Counted from the first letter of the stretch, positions 1-5,291 are shown. The stretch: 6,358 bases of DNA from Oscillospiraceae bacterium (GCA_015065045.1 SVRB01000080.1:1-6358), one strand, 5' to 3'. The notes: generated by a model from the sequence alone, not told the origin. Translations and numbers: made by a program.

Positions 1-330
1 GGTTGGAGCATTATCTGCGACGGAAAAGAGCTTCCCCTTGTGAAAACAGCTGATTCCTTACTTGCGGCTGAAATTTCTCAAGGCACACATACACTTGAGT
101 TTAAGTATATGCCCGATTGCTTTATTAAAGGCGCTTTTATCTCGGTAACAGGTATACTGACGTTTGTTGTAATCATTATGTCTGACGTTATAGTTAAGCT
201 GTTACGCAAGAGAAAACAGCTTATCGCTCAGTATGATATCAACGATTTTTACGAAAAGCTTGATTACCAAAATAAAGAATTAAACAGCGCTGCTGAAAAC
301 AACGAAAACACTTCTGATCAAACTGAATAA
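1..330 (+). CDS. YfhO-family membrane protein, C-terminal fragment
   Basis: The reading frame is open from the first base, so the gene starts before the window and only its last 109 residues are visible. The fragment opens with a GW-x-DGK-like beta segment (residues 1-10) and an extracytoplasmic stretch ending in GTHTLEFKY (28-36). One hydrophobic segment follows (about 42-65), then a basic KLLRKRK stop-transfer (67-73) and a hydrophilic Asn/Glu-rich tail. 'GW-x-DGK ... GxHxxEFxY ... final transmembrane helix' is the usual C-terminus of YfhO-type proteins, large multi-spanning membrane proteins linked in Bacillus and Listeria to glycosylation of cell-envelope polymers. The GTG at 40 is an internal codon and not a credible start, because the YfhO-like residues before it are in frame. 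The exact substrate cannot be told from this piece. Confidence 0.75.
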   Translation, partial: GWSIICDGKELPLVKTADSLLAAEISQGTHTLEFKYMPDCFIKGAFISVTGILTFVVIIMSDVIVKLLRKRKQLIAQYDINDFYEKLDYQNKELNSAAENNENTSDQTE

Positions 331-339
331 CATCATAAA

Positions 340-374
340 AAAATGACCACCCTTAACTTTGAGGTGGTCATTTT
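340..374 (+). terminator. Perfect 12-bp hairpin after the YfhO-like gene; also covers the next gene's ribosome binding site
   Basis: AAAATGACCACC (340-351) pairs perfectly with GGTGGTCATTTT (363-374) around an 11-nt loop. It sits 9 nt after the upstream stop codon, is preceded by an A run, and ends in TTTT followed by GAATTT, so it resembles an intrinsic terminator with a short, interrupted U tract. The 3' arm contains GAGGTGGTC, a close match to the Shine-Dalgarno consensus, directly before a TTG codon at 373. The hairpin may therefore terminate transcription, hide the next gene's ribosome binding site, or both. Confidence 0.65.
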
Positions 375-783
375 GAATTTACTCAGAAAAATAGAATATC
401 TTTTAGTTTTCTTGCTTGGCGGATCAGTATATATGCTGCTCGAAATAAGCTGGCGAAGCTATACTCACTGGTCTATGGGTATATGCGGCGGAATATGCTT
501 TCTCGGTATATATATCTTTCAAGAAAAGAAACCCAACTGTCATTTTCTTCTAAAATGTCTTTTCGGAAGTCTTTTTATTACGTCTAACGAATTTATAACC
601 GGATTTATTGTCAATATACTTCTCGGTTGGAATGTCTGGGACTATTCACGTCTTCCTCTAAATCTATTAGGACAAATCTGCCTAATATATTCGCTTCTGT
701 GGTTTTTACTTTCCTATCCCGCATTCAAAATAGCAAGTCTTATAAAATCAAATATATTTTCCTACGGCAAGCTTATTGAATAA
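373..783 (+). CDS. Small membrane protein, putative ABC-transporter permease of the CmpB type (PF06541-like)
   Basis: This is a 136-aa hydrophobic protein with about four membrane segments (residues ~7-25, 32-49, 57-83, 98-118). The C-terminal signature WDYSRLPLNLLGQICL (89-104), the WSMGICGG stretch (33-40) and the EFITG stretch (73-77) match the family annotated as 'putative ABC transporter permease' (CmpB-like), common in Clostridia. Its transport role is essentially unproven and no ATPase gene is adjacent. I place the start at TTG 373 because GAGGTGGTC at 361-369 lies about 6 nt upstream. An in-frame ATG at 343 would add 10 residues, but it lies inside the 5' arm of the hairpin and has no ribosome binding site; GTG 364 is a further option. 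The gene lies 42 bp after the YfhO-like gene and ends 3 bp from the convergent methyltransferase-like gene. I see no terminator between the two convergent ends. Confidence 0.75.
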   Translation: MNLLRKIEYLLVFLLGGSVYMLLEISWRSYTHWSMGICGGICFLGIYIFQEKKPNCHFLLKCLFGSLFITSNEFITGFIVNILLGWNVWDYSRLPLNLLGQICLIYSLLWFLLSYPAFKIASLIKSNIFSYGKLIE

Positions 784-786
784 TTT

Positions 787-1686
787 TTACTGCAAATACC
801 AGCGTATCTCGTCCTCGATCCAATACGCAAATCTTGTATACGGAAGCCTTTTTTCGTGCGGCTTTATCTGCGTGTAAAGCGCTGCACCATCTGCTTGGCC
901 CTCCCATATATCTGCATAACAATAATCGTATTCGTCCTTCTCTACAGTCTTCATAAACTCTATGGCATCAGCATGTACGATCTTTATTTTTTCTTTGTGT
1001 TCAAACTGAGGAAGGATATATTTTTCAAATAAAGTAATTATCTTTTCGCTTATTTCAACGATGGTTATAGATTTAACATTATCTAAAAGCGAGATCATAT
1101 AAGGGTAATATCCAAGACCTAACCCTAATACCAAGCATCTGCCAAATGCTTTGTCTACATCTATCTGCATCGAATTTATCTCAGACGGTATTACGCTGAC
1201 CCACGGCATTTCTCCCTCATAAACACTTGGGAAGAATACGCTGTCGTCAAAAAAGCCAATCTTTGGCACAACTATATCCTCAGAAAGCTTCGGCATATCA
1301 TACTGAAAAAACTCGCCCTTTTCATAAGAAACGTTAAGAAGCAATATGTTTCCGTAATTTACGGTAGGAACCTTTATGTTTTTTAAATATGGGTCGTTAT
1401 AAAAATTTTCTTTTGTATGGCGTTTTGCATTTTTAAAAAGCTTACTTAAATACTCGTTGTCGGCATAATCCCAAATATTCAGCTTATCGCAAAACTGCTT
1501 TACAACGTAAAACGTTTCAAAATCACCGTAATATAATCCCGACTCTTCAAGCTTTTTTAACTGCTCTTGCGAATATTTCTTTTTCTCTTTTTCAACTTCA
1601 GATTTTGAATAATTTATCGTAGGAGATTCATTTATTATTTTCTGTGATATATACGCGCTGAGTTTAAGTGAAGCTTCCTTGTTCAT
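787..1686 (-). CDS. Spermidine-synthase-like / SAM-dependent methyltransferase-fold protein
   Basis: This is a 299-aa soluble protein. The C-terminal half has a Rossmann-like SAM-binding fold: motif I CLVLGLGLGYYPY (184-196), an acidic residue ending strand 2 in IVEIS (E211), HADAIEFM (238-245) after strand 3, and DYCYADIWEG (254-263) where the catalytic loop of aminopropyltransferases sits. The N-terminal ~150 residues are rich in Lys/Glu/Tyr, with a beta-rich stretch (108-165) that could be the small N-terminal domain of the spermidine synthase fold. It lacks the classic GGGDGG motif and the catalytic D-x-x-D-P of true spermidine synthases, so I would call it spermidine-synthase-like and not assign aminopropyltransferase activity. 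The ATG at 1684-1686 follows GAGAGGG at about the right spacing. It has its own promoter and appears monocistronic. Confidence 0.6.
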   Translation of the reverse strand: MNKEASLKLSAYISQKIINESPTINYSKSEVEKEKKKYSQEQLKKLEESGLYYGDFETFYVVKQFCDKLNIWDYADNEYLSKLFKNAKRHTKENFYNDPYLKNIKVPTVNYGNILLLNVSYEKGEFFQYDMPKLSEDIVVPKIGFFDDSVFFPSVYEGEMPWVSVIPSEINSMQIDVDKAFGRCLVLGLGLGYYPYMISLLDNVKSITIVEISEKIITLFEKYILPQFEHKEKIKIVHADAIEFMKTVEKDEYDYCYADIWEGQADGAALYTQIKPHEKRLPYTRFAYWIEDEIRWYLQ

Positions 1687-1718
1687 ACTCTACCCTCTCG
1701 TAAAATACTTTTAGTTAT

Positions 1719-1747
1719 ATTATAAAACATTGCATTATTCAATTCAA
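1719..1747 (-). promoter_or_regulatory. Promoter for the spermidine-synthase-like gene
   Basis: On the minus strand, TTGAAT (1742-1747) is followed after 17 nt by a perfect TATAAT (1719-1724). This is a sigma-A type promoter that would start near 1712 and give a leader of about 25 nt containing the GAGAGGG ribosome binding site. It is divergent from the tRNA promoter about 100 bp away. Confidence 0.7.
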
Positions 1748-1842
1748 CACTTTTTTTAAAAACGTTTATTTTAACAGCACTTTCTATGGCATTAAATTTG
1801 AAAAATAATAGATAAAATGCTTGTAAAAAATCAAAAAAGCTC

Positions 1843-1871
1843 TTGACAACACTTAAACAATATGGTATTAT
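1843..1871 (+). promoter_or_regulatory. tRNA-Arg promoter
   Basis: Consensus TTGACA (1843-1848), a 17-nt spacer and TATTAT (1866-1871), with a TG one base before the -10 hexamer (extended -10). This is a very strong sigma-A promoter, as expected for a stable RNA. The start would be near 1878-1880, leaving about a 10-nt 5' leader for RNase P to remove. Confidence 0.85.
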
Positions 1872-1889
1872 ATGCAAGTACGAATAAGT

Positions 1890-1965
1890 GCGCTGCTAGC
1901 TCAGTGGATAGAGTGCCCGGCTACGAACCGGTAGGTCGCAGGTTCGAATCCTGCGCGGCGCGCCA
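1890..1965 (+). tRNA. tRNA-Arg (anticodon ACG), CCA encoded
   Basis: This 76-nt cloverleaf has an acceptor stem GCGCTGC/GCGGCGC with one U-G wobble, T8 A9, and a D stem GCTC/GAGT closed by a G-U pair. The anticodon loop CTACGAA (1921-1927) gives ACG at 1923-1925. The variable loop has 5 nt, the T stem GCAGG/CCTGC is perfect around TTCGAAT, the discriminator is G, and CCA is encoded at 1963-1965. ACG, read as ICG after deamination, decodes CGU/CGC/CGA arginine codons. The outermost anticodon-stem pair 27-43 (1916/1932) is a C-U mismatch; the other four pairs are Watson-Crick, so the gene still looks functional. Confidence 0.97.
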
Positions 1966-1967
1966 AG

Positions 1968-1999
1968 AAAAAAGACACTCAAACAAGGGTGTCTTTTTT
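1968..1999 (+). terminator. Intrinsic terminator of the tRNA-Arg unit
   Basis: AAAAAAGACACTC pairs with GGGTGTCTTTTTT, a 13-bp stem including one G-U pair, around the loop AAACAA (1981-1986), ending in six T. It begins 3 nt after the encoded CCA, so the tRNA is probably a single-gene transcript, with any ygjV-like expression from read-through. Confidence 0.9.
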
Positions 2000-2036
2000 C
2001 ACGAATTTATTTTAATTTTACAGAAAGAGACTAACA

Positions 2037-2543
2037 ATGAAACTTGCTTCAGACATAATTGGTTACATAGCAACTTTAATGTTTATCATTTCTTTTCAGC
2101 TACCGAAAAGAAAGTATATTCTTTCAGCGCAGGCTGTTACAAACTTCCTCGGCGCTGTTAACGTTTTGCTCCTCGCAGGACTTAATTCAGCCGTTTTGTT
2201 AAACCTTCTCGGCGCTCTTCACATTGTAGTCATAATCGAACACTGCATTCACAACAAAGAATCTTCAAAAAAAGAAAAGATCATTTTCTTTATACTGTAT
2301 CTTGTTGCAGGCTTGTTAGGCTTCAAAAAGCTTATCGATCTTATTCCGCTTATAGGTACTTTGTTCTTTATGGGCGGCGTTTTCCAGACAAAAGAACAGA
2401 ATATCAGAATCTTTAATCTTGTAAATATCTTGATATATCTCGTATACTACGCTATTATAGGCTCTACACTTATCTTCGCTCAGATATTTGCAACCTGCTC
2501 GGTTCTTATATCTCTTTTCAGATACAGAAACAAAAAAGCGTAA
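2037..2543 (+). CDS. YgjV-like inner membrane protein
   Basis: This is a 168-aa, highly hydrophobic protein with several membrane helices (about 5-20, 32-50, 52-70, 82-98, 103-115, 127-141, 143-161) separated by short basic loops. The start DIIGYIATLMFIISFQLPKRK-like segment (6-26), then a Gln-containing second helix with LGA repeats (38-40, 58-60), resembles the Imp-YgjV family of uncharacterised bacterial inner membrane proteins. No catalytic motif is visible and the function is unknown. The ATG at 2037 is preceded by a weak GAAAGAGA ribosome binding site (~2023-2030). I see no separate promoter in the 37 nt between the tRNA terminator and the start, so it may depend on read-through from the tRNA promoter or on a weak promoter I cannot recognise. 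Confidence 0.7.
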   Translation: MKLASDIIGYIATLMFIISFQLPKRKYILSAQAVTNFLGAVNVLLLAGLNSAVLLNLLGALHIVVIIEHCIHNKESSKKEKIIFFILYLVAGLLGFKKLIDLIPLIGTLFFMGGVFQTKEQNIRIFNLVNILIYLVYYAIIGSTLIFAQIFATCSVLISLFRYRNKKA

Positions 2544-2557
2544 ATATTAAAAAAATC

Positions 2558-2588
2558 CCGACAGATTTTCATTATCTGTCGGTTTTTT
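2558..2588 (+). terminator. Bidirectional terminator between the convergent YgjV-like gene and the minus-strand operon
   Basis: CCGACAGAT (2558-2566) pairs perfectly with ATCTGTCGG (2574-2582) around a 7-nt loop. It is followed by TTTTTT (2583-2588) and preceded by an A run at about 2549-2555, which gives a U tract in the opposite direction. It lies 15 nt after the YgjV-like stop and 35 nt beyond the stop of the minus-strand 94-aa gene, so it can end both transcripts. Confidence 0.92.
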
Positions 2589-2622
2589 ATTCTCCTTTTA
2601 ATAAGTTGTCTCTCCTTGTTTT

Positions 2623-2907
2623 TTATAACGTTGCAACAACATCTACATTGTCAGAAACAATAGATAGCGTTGTTAAACCTTTATATTTTTTTATTATTTC
2701 TTCGTCAATTTTAATTATTAAAAGTTTAATAAGCACGCCATTTGGAAGTACTCTGCCAAGATATGTATACCGCTTATCGGAATCATGATTACCATCTAAT
2801 GTTTGAGTTTGCTTAGTCTTGTTTTTAAAAGTTAGCCCCAACACATAGGCATTATTTACCTCTATTGTTTCATAAAGCTTACCTTCATATTTTATTTCAA
2901 CAATCAT
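2623..2907 (-). CDS. Hypothetical 94-aa protein, second gene of the XRE operon
   Basis: I do not recognise this protein. It is a small, soluble, Lys- and Val/Ile-rich polypeptide with alternating hydrophobic residues suggesting mostly beta structure (MIVEIKYEGKLYE at the N-terminus, NAYVLGLTFKN at 19-29, GVLIKLLIIKIDEE at 57-70), a polar QTQTLDGNHDSDKR turn (33-46), and no membrane segment or signal peptide. Its ATG (2905-2907) overlaps the end of the XRE gene by 11 nt and is preceded by GAGGTAATAGAAT inside that gene, so translation is probably coupled. The tight overlap suggests a partner or effector of the regulator, but there is no direct evidence. It is too unlike known toxins for me to call the pair a toxin-antitoxin system. 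Confidence 0.6.
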   Translation of the reverse strand: MIVEIKYEGKLYETIEVNNAYVLGLTFKNKTKQTQTLDGNHDSDKRYTYLGRVLPNGVLIKLLIIKIDEEIIKKYKGLTTLSIVSDNVDVVATL

Positions 2908-3391
2908 ATTCTATTACCTCTATAGCAATACAGACCTCATCACGCTTAATATTGACTATAGGACCTACTACACCGCTCATTATCATCTCAAAAACCGACT
3001 CGGGAATATCTTTCATACTATCGCCTATTACAGTGTTCAACGTTCCATCTTCTTTCGCCTTTACAAAAAGTTCCATAGGAATTCTTAATGTAATATCAGT
3101 ACGTTTTATCGAAGTAACATTTACAGTTATCAAAATCAATCGTTTAGAAAAATCAACATTGCTCTTCAGCGTTGTAGTCAAAACAGAGCTTTCACCATTA
3201 ATTATACTTTCTGCTGATGTATTTAAAGCCAAGGCAAGCTCGCCTATTCTTTCAACATCAGGATGAGAAATATCGTTTTCCCATTTCGATATTGCTTGAA
3301 CGGATACATTTATTTTTTCTGCCAATTCAGCCTGTGTCATTCCGGCTTGCTTTCGATACTTTGCTATATTATTACCTATTGAATTTCTCAT
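2897..3391 (-). CDS. XRE-family transcriptional regulator with an extra C-terminal domain
   Basis: This 164-aa protein has a clear XRE/Cro-CI helix-turn-helix at residues ~6-60: NIAKYRKQAGMTQAELAEKI, then the recognition helix SVQAISKWEND (30-40), then PDVERIGELALALN (43-56). After a short linker, residues ~75-164 form a separate domain with TLRIPMELFVKA and PESVFEMIMSGVVGPIVNI segments. These resemble the SHOCT-like domain of YvlB/DUF2089-type proteins ('IPxxLvk ... idleqilemvenGviGkIVdve'); that match is from memory and tentative. I start at 3391 because GGAGGA lies 7 nt upstream; the 27-residue upstream extension crosses the promoter and operator. It is the first gene of a two-gene operon, overlapping the 94-aa gene by 11 nt, and is probably autoregulated. 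Confidence 0.85.
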   Translation of the reverse strand: MRNSIGNNIAKYRKQAGMTQAELAEKINVSVQAISKWENDISHPDVERIGELALALNTSAESIINGESSVLTTTLKSNVDFSKRLILITVNVTSIKRTDITLRIPMELFVKAKEDGTLNTVIGDSMKDIPESVFEMIMSGVVGPIVNIKRDEVCIAIEVIEYDC

Positions 3392-3435
3392 AAAAAAATC
3401 CTCCAAAAAAAGTTTTTGTTCATCGATGACATACA

Positions 3436-3472
3436 AAGTATAACACATAATACTTGTGTATAAAATACACAA
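3436..3472 (-). promoter_or_regulatory. Promoter and likely operator of the XRE operon
   Basis: On the minus strand TGTTATACT is an extended -10 (TATACT at 3437-3442) with no good -35 at 17 nt (TTTTAT). Two inverted repeats overlap it: a perfect 19-bp palindrome TTGTGTATAAAATACACAA at 3454-3472 (8-bp arms, AAA centre), and AAGTAT-N8-ATACTT at 3436-3455. The TGTGTA half-site occurs again as AACACATA (3442-3449). The position over the -35/-10 region suggests a repressor site, most simply for the XRE protein itself. Confidence 0.55.
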
Positions 3473-3541
3473 TCAGTTGATTTTATTTATTTTATTATAT
3501 TTTTGGTTGATTTTTTACTTAAATCTACATAAAATAATCCT

Positions 3542-3584
3542 AAAAAAATTACCGAGAACACAATAATTGTTACTCTCGGTAATT
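3542..3584 (-). terminator. mgtE terminator
   Basis: Read on the minus strand just after the mgtE stop codon, AATTACCGAGA (3574-3584) pairs perfectly with TCTCGGTAATT (3547-3557). A 4-bp inner helix (ACAA/TTGT) lies in the 16-nt loop, and a T7 run follows (overlapping the stem base, to 3542). The 3473-3541 stretch beyond it is very AT-rich and holds no gene. Confidence 0.92.
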
Positions 3585-3590
3585 GTTTTT

Positions 3591-4997
3591 TTATAATAAA
3601 TTTATAAGCAACAGCCATGCCAGACCGTAGTATGATACAACTGCAACAAGGTCATTTATCGTTGTAATCAATGGACCCGATGCGATCGCGGGGTCTATTT
3701 TCAGCTTTTTAAACACCAACGGAACTATAGTTCCCGTAAGGCTTGAAAGTAATATTGATATTAGAAGTGCTATTCCCGTGCACGCTGAAATTGTAAACGC
3801 ATAAAATACGCTCTGCTCTTTAAATACGCATAAATATCCGCCTATAAGCAGAAATGACATTATGCCCAAAATCAAGCCGTTAACCAATCCCACACGCGCT
3901 TCTTTGCCTATAAGGCCGAGTTTCTGCTTTGCACTTACCTGTTCATCCATAAGAACCCTTATCGTAACGGCAAGCGATTGTGTTCCGACGTTACCCGACA
4001 TACCTAAGATAAGTGACTGAAAGCTCACTATTACGGCAAGCTGCGCCACAACCTGCTCAAACATGCCAACGACACCGGACACTAAAAGTCCAAGTCCAAA
4101 TAAAACTATCAGCCACGGAAGTCTTTTGCCTACGCTCTTTCGCAAAGGCTCGTTTAAATCTTCTTCCGCCGACAAGCCTGCAAGCTTTGCGTAATCGTCC
4201 CCGAATATCTCGTCAGTAAGCTGGGTTATCGTTTGCGATGTCAAAACGCCTCTTAGCTTATTATCGGTATCCAAAACAGGTATTGAGTCCTCCGAATATT
4301 CCTTTAACCTCTCTATACATTCGTCAACAAGCTCTGTTGTATATACGTAAGGGTACGAGGTCATTATAATATTCTCTATAGGTGTATTTTCCCTCGCGAT
4401 AATCAAGTTTTTCAAGTCAATAGCGCCGACAAGCGTATTCTCATCATCTACAACGTAAATCGTAGTTATATTATCATTTTCTGCCGCTTGGCTCACAAGC
4501 TCACGCATCGCCTCACGAACACCGATACCTGATTTTACAGAAATATAATTTGTACTCATCTTGCTTCCTATCTCATCCTCATCAAAAGCACTGAGCATAA
4601 TTATTTCCCGTCTTATATCATCTCCAAGGAGATCTATCAGCATTACCCTCTCATTCTTTTCCATACTGTTTAAAACTTCGACAGTCGTCGTAATTTCAAA
4701 CATAGAAAGAATATCCGTCTTTTTTCGAACACTGAGTTCGCTGATGTACTTATTTAACTCTTCCGAATACTCAAGTATATTTGCCAGCGTTTCCGTATCA
4801 ACTAAACGATACAGTTTTTTTCTGTCATCCGGTGTCAAAATATCAAGTGCTGTTGCTATATCATATTCGTGATATGAAAGCAACTGCTCACACATACTCT
4901 TCGGCGTCAGATTGCTGTGCAGAATATCAGCAATCTCCGTCTTGTAATCAGGATGCTGTGTTATAATGTTATTTTCATTCTGAACATTCATATTCAT
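3591..4997 (-). CDS. mgtE: Magnesium transporter MgtE
   Basis: This 468-aa protein has the full MgtE architecture. An alpha-helical N domain (about 20-138) is followed by the EIGSKM motif (142-147) and two CBS domains (about 148-205 and 210-262). A connecting helix leads to five C-terminal membrane segments (about 293-313, 316-345, 367-390, 399-424, 436-466). Pore signatures are FQSLILGMSGNVGTQSLAV (326-344) and DPAIASGPLITTINDL (435-450); D449 is the likely equivalent of the pore Asp432 in Thermus MgtE. In this family Mg2+ binding to the acidic N/CBS sensor closes the channel, and at low Mg2+ it opens to let Mg2+ (also Co2+) in. Start ATG 4997 is chosen because AAAGGAG (5007-5013) lies 9 nt upstream; the in-frame ATG at 4991 is too far. 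It has its own promoter, a ~334-nt structured leader and its own terminator, so it is a single-gene unit. Confidence 0.96.
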   Translation of the reverse strand: MNMNVQNENNIITQHPDYKTEIADILHSNLTPKSMCEQLLSYHEYDIATALDILTPDDRKKLYRLVDTETLANILEYSEELNKYISELSVRKKTDILSMFEITTTVEVLNSMEKNERVMLIDLLGDDIRREIIMLSAFDEDEIGSKMSTNYISVKSGIGVREAMRELVSQAAENDNITTIYVVDDENTLVGAIDLKNLIIARENTPIENIIMTSYPYVYTTELVDECIERLKEYSEDSIPVLDTDNKLRGVLTSQTITQLTDEIFGDDYAKLAGLSAEEDLNEPLRKSVGKRLPWLIVLFGLGLLVSGVVGMFEQVVAQLAVIVSFQSLILGMSGNVGTQSLAVTIRVLMDEQVSAKQKLGLIGKEARVGLVNGLILGIMSFLLIGGYLCVFKEQSVFYAFTISACTGIALLISILLSSLTGTIVPLVFKKLKIDPAIASGPLITTINDLVAVVSYYGLAWLLLINLL

Positions 4998-5204
4998 TGT
5001 CTGCTTCTCCTTTACACATATTCTCTCTTCGGATTATATCCAACTCAGTGTAAAGCAACGTAATATAAGAATTTTTTATCCGTAATTTTGGGTACAAAAA
5101 TACCACTGTTACGTTACAAAGAATCCTATATCCTGCCTTACTTTTTTTGTATAGCACAGCTTCGATAACAAACAATGGCACAATTATATTAAAATTACAA
5201 AAAT

Positions 5205-5291
5205 TTAAAACACAAACGGCAAACTGCTGAATTCCCGTTTGCACAATATAAATGACACATTGTTCCTTCGACTACTGCAACTACCGTCCAT
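5205..5291 (-). CDS. Putative 28-aa leader peptide (upstream ORF) of mgtE
   Basis: On the minus strand an ATG (5289-5291) is preceded by AGAGGTGAGAAC, one of the best ribosome binding sites in the window. It opens 28 codons ending in TAA (5205-5207). The peptide begins MDGSCSSRRNN and ends with SSLPFVF; it has two Cys (5, 17), tandem Arg codons CGA-AGG (8-9) and a hydrophobic C-terminus. It starts about 40 nt after the predicted transcription start and 207 nt before mgtE. I do not recognise it. Competing hairpins involve codons 16-27, so translation could decide which forms. Its position recalls the MgtL/CorL leader peptides of enteric Mg2+ transporter genes, with no sequence likeness claimed. 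It may simply be a fortuitous ORF. Confidence 0.4.
   Translation of the reverse strand: MDGSCSSRRNNVSFILCKREFSSLPFVF
5213..5242 (-). promoter_or_regulatory. Mutually exclusive hairpins inside the mgtE upstream ORF
   Basis: In the leader RNA, CAAACGG (5235-5241) can pair with CCGTTTG (5213-5219) as 7 bp, or the overlapping GCAAAC (5237-5242) can pair with GTTTGC (5219-5224) as 6 bp. Both use the same 5' arm, so only one can form at a time, as in attenuator-type leaders. Either helix would be melted by a ribosome finishing the 28-codon ORF. Confidence 0.35.

Noticed and set aside
1683..1877. 64-codon minus-strand frame upstream of the spermidine-synthase-like gene
   Set aside because: It spans the divergent promoters, including both -10 boxes, has no ribosome binding site and encodes a low-complexity Phe/Lys-rich sequence. 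It is intergenic.
1938..1965. Integration (att) site at the tRNA-Arg 3' end
   Set aside because: No integrase gene is present and no repeat of the tRNA 3' end occurs in the window.
1862..2161. 99-codon plus-strand frame across the tRNA
   Set aside because: It reads through tRNA-Arg and its terminator and overlaps the YgjV-like gene in another frame.
2606..3266. Plus-strand frames opposite the XRE operon (2606-2788, 2865-3266)
   Set aside because: They are antisense shadows of two well-supported minus-strand genes, and they lack ribosome binding sites and recognisable features.
2623..3391. Toxin-antitoxin module
   Set aside because: An XRE gene overlapping a small gene suggests it, but the 94-aa protein shows no toxin family motif and the regulator carries a large extra domain.
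3392..3472. 27-residue N-terminal extension of the XRE regulator
   Set aside because: It would cross the promoter/operator, whereas the ATG at 3391 has an ideal GGAGGA site 7 nt upstream and starts right before the helix-turn-helix.
5033..5038. Second TATAAT close to mgtE as an alternative promoter
   Set aside because: No acceptable -35 lies at 16-18 nt (a TTTACA lies only 10 nt upstream), and the bases also form the GGAT-ATA-ATCC hairpin. The promoter at 5338-5366 is far better.
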